A DNA stretch of 31,620 bases from UBA1227 sp964539045 (GCA_964539045.1 CAZIHW010000126.1:1-31620), one strand, 5' to 3'; shown: positions 14,701-23,750, numbered from the stretch's first letter. The notes: a model not told the origin generated them from the letters alone. Numbers and translations: made by a program.

Positions 14701-16201
14701 AAAAATCTAAAACTGCCTTTTTTCTTTCTAATAGTTCGTCGAAACGACTATTGTATTCATAAGGATACTTAAAGTTAAATATCCTTTTTATCTCGTTGCC
14801 ATGCGGATCTTTAAGTTTGGTTACAGCACCGGCTCCGCAAGCCATGATTGAATGACATTCTTCCATCATAAATACATTGTAAAAGCTTTCGTAACCCGGC
14901 TTCGAAAACCCGACATTTTCAAGATTTCCCACAGATTTTGCTTGTCTGTACATATAGTAAGGTATGTATCCGTTGTGTATCAGACTGTCATTGGAGAGCT
15001 CAACCATAGCCTCCGCCCGGACTCCGTCATTGAACAAGCCCTCCCGGTAATCCAGATCGGATGACCTTTTATAAGCTAATGTATGTACAGTGATACTTTC
15101 GGGATCAAGCTTTAGTATCTCATCTATGGTAGCACGAAATCCTTCCAAATTATCATTAGGAAGCCCGGCTATTAAGTCCATATTTATGTTCTTAAAACCT
15201 ATCTTTCTTGCGGCCTCAAAAGCTGTGATTATATCCTTTGCAGTGTGACACCTTCCGATATCCTTTAGCAATTTATCAGACATTGTCTGCGGATTGATGC
15301 TGATTCTGTCGATACCGTTACCGAGAATTGCTTTTAGCTTTTCATCGGTTATAGTATCAGGTCTCCCCGCTTCGAATGTGAATTCTTTGCACGAGGACAT
15401 ATCAAAGGACTTATTTATTGTTCCAAGGAGTAAATCTATCTCCTCAGCACTGAGGGTCGACGGTGTTCCGCCCCCGATATAAGCCGAAAAAATTCTGATG
15501 CCCGCCTGTTTTACAAGCCTTGATGTGAATTCTATCTCTTTTAAAAGATTTTCAAGGTAAACCGGAATGATCTGTTTAGCCGAATCTTTGCCTACTGAGC
15601 TTGAGACAAATGAACAGTAGGAGCATCTTGTGGGACAAAAAGGTATGGAAATATACAGGCTGAATGCATCCGGCGAGGATGAAGATATTATCTCCTTCTC
15701 GGCACGGGCTACAGAGGCTGCAAGCTCCGTTTTTTTGGGATCTACATAGAAACAATTGTTAAAGTATTCTATCCCCTCTTTTTCACCCTTATCCTCCATG
15801 AGCCTTATAAGCAACTTGGAAGGTCTTATCCCGGTGAGAATACCCCAACTTAATTTTTTATTCAAAGCCTCGCTGAGTGTCTTATAGAGCAACTGAGCGG
15901 TATGTAGTTCTATGCTTTCTTGTGACTCCGCTAAGGACAGTGATAAACAATCTACATCGTTAAAGAATCTCGGAACGGTTTCGACGGATTCAAATTCTTT
16001 ATATGTGATGCGGATAGTTATCATCTCAGCTTTTCCGGATCCGGACGATATGAGCTGAGCCGTTATTATCTCTTCGCCTTCAAACTCTGAAGTGTCCTCT
16101 ATGATACCTTCATATACTCTTATAGGCTTGTCGGGAAAAAAAGCGCCGCAGAGCTTTTGAAGTTCATAATGAAACGGATTATCAATTACATTTAGGACCA
16201 T
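14693..16201 (-). CDS. hemZ: Coproporphyrinogen dehydrogenase HemZ (radical SAM)
   Basis: Radical SAM enzyme of the HemN/HemZ group, annotated as oxygen-independent oxidation of coproporphyrinogen III to protoporphyrinogen IX. An N-terminal region of about 175 residues is followed by the radical SAM barrel with the cluster motif CPTRCSYC (C189, C193, C196), the GGGTPSTLS SAM-binding motif (about 250), and NPQTMSDKLL. 502 residues is normal for HemZ. Whether it really makes heme in this anaerobe is doubtful, since many HemN-like proteins have other roles such as heme transfer. It overlaps the hydrolase gene upstream by 10 bases and udk downstream by 8. Confidence 0.93.
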   Translation of the reverse strand: MVLNVIDNPFHYELQKLCGAFFPDKPIRVYEGIIEDTSEFEGEEIITAQLISSGSGKAEMITIRITYKEFESVETVPRFFNDVDCLSLSLAESQESIELHTAQLLYKTLSEALNKKLSWGILTGIRPSKLLIRLMEDKGEKEGIEYFNNCFYVDPKKTELAASVARAEKEIISSSSPDAFSLYISIPFCPTRCSYCSFVSSSVGKDSAKQIIPVYLENLLKEIEFTSRLVKQAGIRIFSAYIGGGTPSTLSAEEIDLLLGTINKSFDMSSCKEFTFEAGRPDTITDEKLKAILGNGIDRISINPQTMSDKLLKDIGRCHTAKDIITAFEAARKIGFKNINMDLIAGLPNDNLEGFRATIDEILKLDPESITVHTLAYKRSSDLDYREGLFNDGVRAEAMVELSNDSLIHNGYIPYYMYRQAKSVGNLENVGFSKPGYESFYNVFMMEECHSIMACGAGAVTKLKDPHGNEIKRIFNFKYPYEYNSRFDELLERKKAVLDFYG

Positions 16202-16833
16202 TCTATTTTCCTCATAAATCTGTTTGACTTACGTTCGGCATCCAAAGTCGTGGAAGGTCCATGCCCCGGATATACGATGTAATCTCCCTTGGTTTTACCG
16301 AGCTTCATAATAGATTCTTTCATATCTATCGGATTTCCCCTGAAAAGGTCGGTTCGTCCGCAAGTTCTGCAAAACAATGTATCTCCGGAGAACATCTCAT
16401 TATTCATAAAGTAACAAACGCTTCCCGGAGTGTGTCCGGGAGTAAGCATGACTTTAATTTCTATGCTACCCATCTGGATAATATCACCGTCATTCACACA
16501 TTTGTCAGCATGCATGGGATGAAATGTGCCTACTTCTATATCATCTGCAAGTGAACATGCAGAGCTGGTGAGACATATCTCATCATCCTGGTGAATTATT
16601 ATCTGAGCATCCGGGTATTTTTGCTTAAGGTCATATACACCGCCTATGTGGTCACTGTGGCCGTGTGTGAGGAGTATATACGAAAGCTTTGTCATACCTG
16701 AGGTTTCTATCACATTCAGAAGTTCGCTGTTACAGACAGCCGGATCTATCACAGCGCCTACACCGGAGAGATCATCCACCGCTACATAACAGTTAGTTTG
16801 CAATGGACCGAGAACAAGTTTGATTATTTTCAT
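16192..16833 (-). CDS. MBL-fold metallo-hydrolase (glyoxalase II-like, YqgX type)
   Basis: Metallo-beta-lactamase-fold hydrolase binding two metal ions, probably a thioesterase acting on small thiol adducts. The metal motif THGHSDH (56-62) is intact, followed by GHTPGS (about 134), FSGDTLF (about 148) and YPGHGP (about 188). 213 residues, the usual size of YqgX-like proteins, shorter than true glyoxalase II since the C-terminal helical domain is missing. AGGAG in the end of rel lies 8 nt before its ATG; only 3 nt separate the two genes. It overlaps hemZ. Confidence 0.93.
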   Translation of the reverse strand: MKIIKLVLGPLQTNCYVAVDDLSGVGAVIDPAVCNSELLNVIETSGMTKLSYILLTHGHSDHIGGVYDLKQKYPDAQIIIHQDDEICLTSSACSLADDIEVGTFHPMHADKCVNDGDIIQMGSIEIKVMLTPGHTPGSVCYFMNNEMFSGDTLFCRTCGRTDLFRGNPIDMKESIMKLGKTKGDYIVYPGHGPSTTLDAERKSNRFMRKIEWS

Positions 16834-16836
16834 ATA

Positions 16837-19020
16837 TCACACTCCTGTTCTTTCGATGGATATAACACCGTCAATTTTCCTGAGATGTTTAATTACGGTA
16901 TTGAGGTGTTCCACTCCGTTAACCGCTACCGTGAGTGTGAGGACAAAGTCGTTATCTTTCTTTGTTCTGGTATTTATAGAACGGATATCCACATGCATTG
17001 AGGCCAGGGAGCTTGCTATGTTTGCCATAAGTCCTATTCTCGAAATGCAATATATATCCATGGTTGCATTAAATTCTTCTTTTACGTCTGCATCCCAATA
17101 TACCTTTATCCATCTCTCAGGTTCGAGGGCGCCTTTGATGGAGATAGGTACATTTGAGCAGTCTCTCTTGTGAACAGAAACACCGTGTCCTCTTGTTATG
17201 AAGCCGATTATATCATCGCCGGGGAGTGGATTGCAGCATTTTGAGAGTTTTACGAGGCAGTTGTCTATTCCCTCTACAATTATACCCTCAGAACTGGTTC
17301 TGTGAACCGGTTTGGTAACTACGATTTCATCCTTAGGTGTTTCGGAAGCCTTCAGGATTCTTGAATACTCATCCTTCATGAAAGGCAGGAGTTTATCAAG
17401 AATTACGCTTCCGTATCCTATGGCTGCAAAGAACTCATCAACATCAGTGAAGCTTCTGCGTTCGGCAAGCTTCTTAATGAATTCCTCCAGTTCCTCATCG
17501 AAGAGACGGATATTGTTTCTTCTGAGTTCTTTTTCAAATTCTATCTTACCCTGTTCTATGTTCTCGGCTCGTCTCTCTTTTTTGAACCAGCTTCTGATTT
17601 TTGTTCTGGCACTGCTGGTTGTTACGATGTTGAGCCAATCTCTCGACGGTCCTTTGTCAGGATCGGAAGATCTCAGTATTTCAACAATCTGACCGGTCTT
17701 AACCTTATAGTCTATGGGTACGATACGTCCGTCAACCTTGGCACCGACCATTTTGTGGCCTACTTGTGTGTGTATAGCGTAGGCAAAGTCAATAACAGTA
17801 GAGTTATACGGAATGTTAACAACGTCGCCTTTAGGAGTAAATACAAATACGTCGTCCGGAACAAAGTCGGTCTTTATAGTTTTTACTATATCCTCGACAT
17901 CATCGGAATCCTTTTGGTTCTCAAGCAATTGCCTTATCCATGCAAGACGTTCCTCAAATTTCGAACTTCCGGAAACACCGAGTTTATACTTCCAGTGCGC
18001 CGCAATACCGTATTCCGCTGTGTAATGCATCTCCCATGTTCTTATCTGAACTTCAAAGGGAATGCCTTCGGGACTTATTACGGTCGTGTGAAGGGACTGA
18101 TACATATTTGATTTCGGGGTTGATATATAGTCCTTGAATCTTCCCGGAAGAGAGTGGTACATATCATGAATGATACCGAGACAGTTATAACAGTCAACAA
18201 CGGAATCCACGATGATTCTTATAGCATAAACATCGTAAATTTCATCGAACTCTTTATTTTGGATATACATCTTCCGGTATATACCGTGAATACTCTTTCG
18301 TCTGCCGTCGATAGAGGCTTTAGGCATAACCTCAAGAACCCTCTTTGAGATAACGTCTATAGTGTCGGGTATAAAGTCAGGATGTATTTTGGTATTCCTG
18401 TTCAGTAAGTCCTCTATATCCTTGTATCCTATAGGATCAAGATATCTTATGGCCAGGTCTTCGAGTTCCTCTTTTACTGTCCTGATTCCCAGTCTGTGGG
18501 CTATCGGTGCATAGATCTCGAGAGTCTCAAGTGCCTTGTCCCTGCGTTTTTGTTCTCTCATAAATTCGAGAGTACGCATGTTATGAAGACGATCGGCGAG
18601 TTTTATAATAATAACCCGTATATCCTGGGACATGGCAATGAACATTTTTCTGATATTCTCTGCCTGTCTCTCCTCCCATGATTCAAGAGGAACCTTACCG
18701 AGCTTTGTGACTCCGTCTACAAGTTGAGCTACATCATTACCGAAGAGCTCACTGATATTGTCAAGACCCGTGTCAGTGTCTTCAACGGTATCATGCAGGA
18801 GTGCCGCCATGAGTGATTGCGGATCCATACCCAGATTGAAAAGTATCTTAGCCACAGCCACAGGATGGATGATATAGGGCTCACCCGAATATCTGCATTG
18901 ACCGTTATGTGCTTTGTAGGCAAACTCATAGGCCTCAACGATTTTATTTATTTCCTCTTCGGAAAATTGCCCTTGCATTTCGTCATAAAGTTCTTTAAAA
19001 TCCTCGTTAAATTTAGCCAT
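16837..19020 (-). CDS. rel: Bifunctional (p)ppGpp synthetase/hydrolase (RSH, Rel)
   Basis: Long RelA/SpoT homologue that makes (p)ppGpp from GTP/GDP and ATP on starved ribosomes and also degrades it. Domains: HD hydrolase (metal ligands H52, H76, D77 in LLHDTVEDTD), synthetase (about 220-350, with GRRKSIHGIYRKM and the RFKD motif typical of bifunctional enzymes rather than RelA-only EXDD), TGS (about 390-450), helical/zinc-finger region with CCNPLPGDDIIGF, and C-terminal ACT (about 650-727). 727 residues. It lies 4 nt after recJ. The apt gene often found between recJ and rel in Firmicutes is absent. Confidence 0.97.
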   Translation of the reverse strand: MAKFNEDFKELYDEMQGQFSEEEINKIVEAYEFAYKAHNGQCRYSGEPYIIHPVAVAKILFNLGMDPQSLMAALLHDTVEDTDTGLDNISELFGNDVAQLVDGVTKLGKVPLESWEERQAENIRKMFIAMSQDIRVIIIKLADRLHNMRTLEFMREQKRRDKALETLEIYAPIAHRLGIRTVKEELEDLAIRYLDPIGYKDIEDLLNRNTKIHPDFIPDTIDVISKRVLEVMPKASIDGRRKSIHGIYRKMYIQNKEFDEIYDVYAIRIIVDSVVDCYNCLGIIHDMYHSLPGRFKDYISTPKSNMYQSLHTTVISPEGIPFEVQIRTWEMHYTAEYGIAAHWKYKLGVSGSSKFEERLAWIRQLLENQKDSDDVEDIVKTIKTDFVPDDVFVFTPKGDVVNIPYNSTVIDFAYAIHTQVGHKMVGAKVDGRIVPIDYKVKTGQIVEILRSSDPDKGPSRDWLNIVTTSSARTKIRSWFKKERRAENIEQGKIEFEKELRRNNIRLFDEELEEFIKKLAERRSFTDVDEFFAAIGYGSVILDKLLPFMKDEYSRILKASETPKDEIVVTKPVHRTSSEGIIVEGIDNCLVKLSKCCNPLPGDDIIGFITRGHGVSVHKRDCSNVPISIKGALEPERWIKVYWDADVKEEFNATMDIYCISRIGLMANIASSLASMHVDIRSINTRTKKDNDFVLTLTVAVNGVEHLNTVIKHLRKIDGVISIERTGV

Positions 19021-19024
19021 AAGT

Positions 19025-21091
19025 TCACCTTCTTTCTGTATAATCCGACAGATAGGTCATTACCGGAGCAAGATTCAAATCAAATTTTTCACTTACCTGT
19101 GGTACTTCTATCATATCGTTTTCATCTGTTTTTATGAGTCCAAGCTGAGTCATAGCCAGCATAGCAACCCTTATTTTGCAAAGATTTGTTGTTTCACTTC
19201 CCGTTTTGGAAAGTAAATACTCGTACTCTTTTGATGATATCCTGTTTTTATCAGGTGTATCCATTTTTTTAAGGAAGGTGTAAATCGAGGCGAAAAGAGC
19301 TCTGTCAGGCAAAGCAAACTCCGCTTCTTCCCTTGTCAGATCCTTTTTCAGAAAAATTTTGTCAAAAAGCTTTTCTGATTTTATCATGTCATCGTCATCC
19401 ATGCCGGCCGGTCGCAAATCCTTTACGATTATAGAAACCCTTACATTGCCGTTCCAGACATTTTTATCAAGTGTTACTAAGGCGTCAAAGCTGTCTCCGC
19501 TTGTGTAAGGGAAAGAACCGGGCTTTATATTAAAGCGCATGAGTGTAAGGGGTTTCGTTTTGCCCCTCTTATGGCAATTTATCTTAATGTGTTGTCTGTT
19601 TTCACCTAATTCAGTATATCCGTCAAGAACCAAATCATAAAGTCCGAATATAGGCGACGGATTGAGACATCCGAAAGGCTCGAGCATATTCAATGAGTCC
19701 AGAAGTTCCGGGGTTATTGAGTCGGCATTCAGCTTACAGTCCACGGAGGTATAAGGATAAAATACCGGCATTGAACAAGCGTACTCATTTATGTCAGAGA
19801 TAAACTTACCTATATTCTCAGTTTTTATTGTGAGACCGGCTGCCTGCGTATGTCCTCCGTAAAGCTCCAGATCATCGCTGCATGCAGTCAGCGCGTCAAA
19901 CAGCGAAAAGCTGTCAATAGACCTTGCCGAGCCCTTTGAAATACCGTTTTTATCCGAGAGTACAATAACCGGACGCAAATATATTTCCAAAAGCTTTGAA
20001 GCTACTATACCGAGCACGCCCTCATGCCAACCGCTTCCGTGTACGACAAGAACCGGCTGATGAACATAGTCGGGATGTTTATCTATGAAAGCAATGCACT
20101 CATTCAATATACTGTTCTCAGCAATATGCCTGTCCCCGTTAACAGAGTCAAGTTTCGCGGCTATCTCCTCTGCCGGAGTCGCCTCTTCGCAGAGCAAAAG
20201 TTCTATTGCACTTTCAGCACTTGACATTCTGCCGGCGGCATTTATTCTGGGTGCTATAGCAAATGATATATTGGTGGATTTTATCTCTTTTTCGCCCAGT
20301 CCGGCAACCTTGATCAAAGCCTCAACGCCGGGTCTCGGATAGGTATTAATCGAATTAAGACCGTATTTTACAAGCAATCTGTTCTCACCGGTAAGCGGAA
20401 CTATGTCAGCTATGGTTCCTATAGCTATAAGGTCGGCAAAATCAGCGAGGACCGTTTCGCTGTCACCCTCTATAGCGCTTGCAAGTTTGAAAGCTACTCC
20501 GACACCTGCAAAATCATTGTATTCGCATTGTGAATCAGCTCTGTGCGGATCTACGACGGCTACGCACTCGGGCAATGTATCGCCCGGAAGATGGTGATCG
20601 GTAACAACCAGATCCATGCCGAGCTCTTTTATGTATTTTGCCTCTTCAACAGCGGAAATTCCGTTATCCACGGTAACAATCAGATTTACACCAAGTCCGT
20701 GTATTCTGTCCACCACGCCTTTGCTCAGCCCATAACCGTCGGTGGCCCTGTCGGGAAGCATATATGTGACATTTGCCCCCTGTGCCTCAAGATAGGAGTA
20801 CAAAAGCGTAGTAGCAGTCACACCGTCGGCATCGTAGTCCCCGTATACGCAAATCTTTTCGTAGTCGAAAATAGCATTATTTATACGTTCTACAGCGAAC
20901 TCCATATCAGGCAATGTAAAAGGATCAATAAGATCAGTGTCTCTGTATAAAAATTGATCTAAGACCTTGTCATCTGTAAATCCGCGTTTCACAATGAGCA
21001 AAGCCGCAAAGGGATCTATGCCATACTTCTCGGCAACGATAGATGCCGTTTCTTTATTCAATTTTTCCAGGCACCATTTTTTGCGTCCCAT
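19025..21091 (-). CDS. recJ: Single-stranded-DNA-specific exonuclease RecJ
   Basis: 5'-3' exonuclease on single-stranded DNA in RecF-pathway recombination and mismatch/base-excision repair. DHH domain with YGDYDADGVTATTLL (about 81-95) and the DHH motif itself in VVTDHHLPGD (about 162-171), then DHHA1 with GGHTQAAG (about 412-419), OB fold, and a RecJ C-terminal domain common in Firmicutes (about 570-688). 688 residues. GGAG lies 10 nt before the ATG and a good promoter stands upstream, so recJ is likely the first gene of the recJ-rel-hydrolase-hemZ-udk operon. Confidence 0.96.
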   Translation of the reverse strand: MGRKKWCLEKLNKETASIVAEKYGIDPFAALLIVKRGFTDDKVLDQFLYRDTDLIDPFTLPDMEFAVERINNAIFDYEKICVYGDYDADGVTATTLLYSYLEAQGANVTYMLPDRATDGYGLSKGVVDRIHGLGVNLIVTVDNGISAVEEAKYIKELGMDLVVTDHHLPGDTLPECVAVVDPHRADSQCEYNDFAGVGVAFKLASAIEGDSETVLADFADLIAIGTIADIVPLTGENRLLVKYGLNSINTYPRPGVEALIKVAGLGEKEIKSTNISFAIAPRINAAGRMSSAESAIELLLCEEATPAEEIAAKLDSVNGDRHIAENSILNECIAFIDKHPDYVHQPVLVVHGSGWHEGVLGIVASKLLEIYLRPVIVLSDKNGISKGSARSIDSFSLFDALTACSDDLELYGGHTQAAGLTIKTENIGKFISDINEYACSMPVFYPYTSVDCKLNADSITPELLDSLNMLEPFGCLNPSPIFGLYDLVLDGYTELGENRQHIKINCHKRGKTKPLTLMRFNIKPGSFPYTSGDSFDALVTLDKNVWNGNVRVSIIVKDLRPAGMDDDDMIKSEKLFDKIFLKKDLTREEAEFALPDRALFASIYTFLKKMDTPDKNRISSKEYEYLLSKTGSETTNLCKIRVAMLAMTQLGLIKTDENDMIEVPQVSEKFDLNLAPVMTYLSDYTERR

Positions 21092-21129
21092 AACAAGAAA
21101 TCTCCGTTTTTTTGTATCTTAACCTATTA

Positions 21130-21159
21130 ATTATATACTATATATGGGCGTTTTAGCAA
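21130..21159 (-). promoter_or_regulatory. Promoter of the recJ-rel operon
   Basis: Minus strand: -35 TTGCTA (21154-21159), 18-nt spacer, -10 TATAAT (21130-21135). It lies about 40 nt before the recJ ATG, within the divergent gap between recJ and the plus-strand membrane protein gene. Confidence 0.65.
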
Positions 21160-21213
21160 TATTTTCTTTGTATTTATCACTTTATAAGGCCAATCATATT
21201 TTTGGTGATAAAA

Positions 21214-21636
21214 ATGAAGATTTTTACGTTTTTCCCACAAAGACTGAGGAATTTTATTGTGGGAGCGATTTTATATTGTTCAATTGAGCTGCTTTGGAGA
21301 GGAAGAACTCACTTTACTATGGGAATTCTCGGAGGTATCGTATTTATGGTGTTGAACGATATAGAGACCGGCATCGGTGATGCGCCTCTTATATGTAAGG
21401 CATTATTCGGCTCCGCTATAATAACAGTGTTGGAGCTTTTCGCCGGAATCTTGTTGAATATCAAAATGGGTCTTGCTATCTGGAATTACAGCGAAGTTAC
21501 CTATAATATTTTAGGTCAGGTATGCCCCATCTATTCTTTTTATTGGTTTTTACTGTCCGCAGTAGCATTCATTATTATAAAATTGACAAACAATAAAATC
21601 GCTACAAAAAAAGAAAAGAAAACCGCGAGCGCATGA
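21214..21636 (+). CDS. CmpB-like small membrane protein (putative ABC-transporter type IV family)
   Basis: The only plus-strand gene in the window. 140 residues with four hydrophobic segments (about 10-28, 36-55, 63-85, 104-123) and a basic tail. The segment LAIWNYSEVTYNILGQVCPIYSFYWFLLS resembles the PF06541 (ABC_trans_CmpB) family, whose members end with W(D/N)YS...N..GQ. No function is known; the family's link to ABC transport is weak. ATG 21214 is preferred over the TTG and GTG just upstream because GGTGAT lies 4-5 nt before it. The RBS is part of an inverted repeat. It faces fbp, with a shared hairpin between them. Confidence 0.8.
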   Translation: MKIFTFFPQRLRNFIVGAILYCSIELLWRGRTHFTMGILGGIVFMVLNDIETGIGDAPLICKALFGSAIITVLELFAGILLNIKMGLAIWNYSEVTYNILGQVCPIYSFYWFLLSAVAFIIIKLTNNKIATKKEKKTASA

Positions 21637-21650
21637 TGCGTACGCGGTTT
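21618..21650. terminator. Bidirectional terminator between the CmpB-like gene and fbp
   Basis: Hairpin with arms AAAACCGCG and CGCGGTTTT plus an inner CGCAT/ATGCG dyad, overlapping the stop codon of the plus-strand gene. A T run follows on the plus strand and, through the complementary A run, on the minus strand. It suits two converging genes. Repeat copy C follows directly. Confidence 0.8.
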
Positions 21651-21674
21651 TAGCCTGATAGCGCAAATTTAAGG
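21651..21674. repeat. REP-like repeat, copy C (half element)
   Basis: TAGCCTGATAGCGCAAATTT plus AAGG matches copy A (11211-11234) at about 20 of 24 positions in the same orientation and the outer arm of copy B. Only one arm is present, so it has no palindrome of its own. It overlaps the TAA stop codon of fbp (21669-21671). Confidence 0.7.
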
Positions 21675-23681
21675 TGCTGTGTACATATTCTTTTCCGAAA
21701 TAATACCGAGCTTGTAGGCTTCCATCAGTCTGTTCAGATTGTCTATCTGTTTTTGAAGCTTTTTACCGTTATCTGTTTCGGAAATCTTAATACGTTTATC
21801 CAGACGTTCAAAGACAACTGACGCCGAAAGGATATCTTTATTATAGCGTATAGCCTCTTCCCTGCTTGTAAAGGCGTCATGAGAAGATAAACGCATAATA
21901 AATGAGTTGTAAATCAAAGTATATCCGGCTATACCTGTAGTTTTTTGATAGGCTTTACAGAAACCGCCGTCTATATCTATGAGCTTACCGTCACCTTTTA
22001 CGGGACTTTCGCCGTCTTTGCTCTTTACGGGTGTATGTCCGTTTATGATGTGTGAGTGCTTTCCTCCGAGTCCGAACTCACGAAGTATCAATTCGCATCC
22101 GGCTGCGGTAGCAGTAACATCATAGTAGCAGTCCTTCTTTTCAACCCAGGTGCTCTTATCATCAATTAAGCGTCGTTCAAATGTGGTGATTTTTTCTCTC
22201 GCAAAAAGCGGTGAAAATTTTCCGCACCACAAGAACCACATGAAATCCTGTCCGGACTGCTTGGCATATGTACCGTCTTCGGCAAAATATCCGTCTCTCG
22301 CCTTATTTGTACAATAATCCAGAAGTCTCTTTCCGCTATATGTAACACCCTCATACGTGAATTGTCTGAAACAGCCCTCTTCGTCCATGGGAACGGCGCC
22401 GTGGAAAAGGAGGTTTCCGTTGTAGCATCTATACATTGAACCCTTTGCAAATAAGAATTTGATATGATTCTGGAGCTTTTCAGAAGAACGGAAATTATCT
22501 GCGAGTTCATTCATGAGCTCTTCTTCTTCAGGTGACAAAGCATACGGATCTTCAACATTTACGGTTGGAAAGTCCTTGTCAAGAAGATCATAGGACTTAT
22601 CCCCGATTTTTATGGTGCCGCTCTCATAATCTATCTTATCCAGAAGCAACCTGTCATCCATGTCAAACTGCGGATTTCTTTTAATAGCCTGGCCTTCAAG
22701 CTTGAACAGAATTATGGTGATGGCTTTGGCCATTCGTCCGGTACGTTCTTTTTCTTTTGTGGTTATAATCTTTCCTTTATCGTTCAGGCCGTCTATATCC
22801 GCAACATACCTGCTCGTATCTGAATCCTTATAGTACTCGTCGGCAAAAACAGCCAGAGAGCGAAGACTTATACCATATCCGTTTTCAATAACATGAATAT
22901 TGTTGTATCTGATTGAGTTTGAAAGAACGGTTGCTATGCAAACCTGTGAACCAGATGCGGCTCCCATCCAAACTATATCGTGATTTCCCCACTGTATATC
23001 AACCGAATGATGATTAATAAGGTCTTCCATAACAATATCCGCTCTCGGACCTCTGTCAAATATATCGCCGACTATGTGAAGATGGTCTACGATGAGCCTC
23101 TGAATAACGTGGCAAACCGCAACGATAAAGTCAGGGGCTTTGCCGATATCTATAATGGTGGTTATGATATTTTCATAATAATCCTTCTTGTTGTGAAGAC
23201 TGAAATCCGTATTTAAGAGCTCATCGATAACATAGGCATATTCCTCCGGAAGCGCCTTACGTACTTTAGACCTTGTATACTTTGAAGTAACAAGGTGGCA
23301 GAGCTCGATAAGATAGTTAAGGGTAGACCGATACCACTCCTCTTTTTGTGTTTCGGACATGTTCTCGGTTACATCTTTTATCTTTTCATTGGGATAGTAA
23401 ACAACCGTAGCCAAGGTTGCTCTGTCATCTTCATCAAGCTGTTTTGAGAAAAGCATATCTATCTTTTCTTTTATAGCGCCGGATGCACTCTTCATTATGT
23501 GAGTAAAAGCCTCATATTCACCGTGAATATCCGAAATAAAGTGTTCCGTCCCCTTAGGGAGATTCAATATAGCTTTAAGGTTGATAATCTCCGTAGCTGC
23601 TGCCTGTGCTGTCGGATAAGTTTTTGACAGCAGGCGAAGATATTCAAGATCAGATGCGGGATAATTTGGATACTCTCTCAT
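21669..23681 (-). CDS. fbp: Class III fructose-1,6-bisphosphatase
   Basis: Gluconeogenic enzyme hydrolysing fructose 1,6-bisphosphate to fructose 6-phosphate, of the class III (B. subtilis Fbp) type with a metallophosphatase-like active site. Metal-binding motifs: SDIHGEYEAF (about 48-57), GDIFDRGPR (about 201-209), QWGNHD (about 230-235) and INGHTPVK (about 545-552). 670 residues against 671 in B. subtilis. The ATG at 23681 follows AGGAG by 6 nt; a second AGGAG lies exactly 19 nt further upstream owing to a tandem duplication. Its stop codon lies in repeat copy C. No promoter of its own was seen, so it may be read from the small gene upstream. Confidence 0.96.
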   Translation of the reverse strand: MREYPNYPASDLEYLRLLSKTYPTAQAAATEIINLKAILNLPKGTEHFISDIHGEYEAFTHIMKSASGAIKEKIDMLFSKQLDEDDRATLATVVYYPNEKIKDVTENMSETQKEEWYRSTLNYLIELCHLVTSKYTRSKVRKALPEEYAYVIDELLNTDFSLHNKKDYYENIITTIIDIGKAPDFIVAVCHVIQRLIVDHLHIVGDIFDRGPRADIVMEDLINHHSVDIQWGNHDIVWMGAASGSQVCIATVLSNSIRYNNIHVIENGYGISLRSLAVFADEYYKDSDTSRYVADIDGLNDKGKIITTKEKERTGRMAKAITIILFKLEGQAIKRNPQFDMDDRLLLDKIDYESGTIKIGDKSYDLLDKDFPTVNVEDPYALSPEEEELMNELADNFRSSEKLQNHIKFLFAKGSMYRCYNGNLLFHGAVPMDEEGCFRQFTYEGVTYSGKRLLDYCTNKARDGYFAEDGTYAKQSGQDFMWFLWCGKFSPLFAREKITTFERRLIDDKSTWVEKKDCYYDVTATAAGCELILREFGLGGKHSHIINGHTPVKSKDGESPVKGDGKLIDIDGGFCKAYQKTTGIAGYTLIYNSFIMRLSSHDAFTSREEAIRYNKDILSASVVFERLDKRIKISETDNGKKLQKQIDNLNRLMEAYKLGIISEKNMYTAP

Positions 23682-23683
23682 AC

Positions 23684-23721
23684 ATATCTCCTCAATATAG
23701 AAATATCTCCTGAATATAGAA
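23684..23721. repeat. Tandem 19-bp duplication containing the fbp RBS
   Basis: ATATCTCCTCAATATAGAA (23684-23702) is followed directly by a copy (23703-23721) with one mismatch. Each unit carries an AGGAG on the minus strand, so fbp mRNA has two Shine-Dalgarno sequences 19 nt apart; the nearer one is correctly spaced. Confidence 0.9.
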
Positions 23722-23747
23722 ATCCCAACCCGTGCAGGCTGGGATTT
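23720..23747 (-). terminator. Hairpin after the small membrane protein gene
   Basis: 11-bp stem with one wobble/mismatch (23720-23730 with 23737-23747, AAATCCCA arms) and a 6-nt loop, directly after the stop of the 60-codon gene. The minus-strand tail is only moderately T-rich (TTTCTATATT), so termination may be partial and some transcripts could continue into fbp, 40 nt away. Confidence 0.55.
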
Positions 23748-23750
23748 TGT

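Noticed and set aside
22166..22510. 114-codon minus-strand frame within fbp
   Set aside because: Overlaps a complete, conserved fbp; no RBS or recognisable protein sequence.
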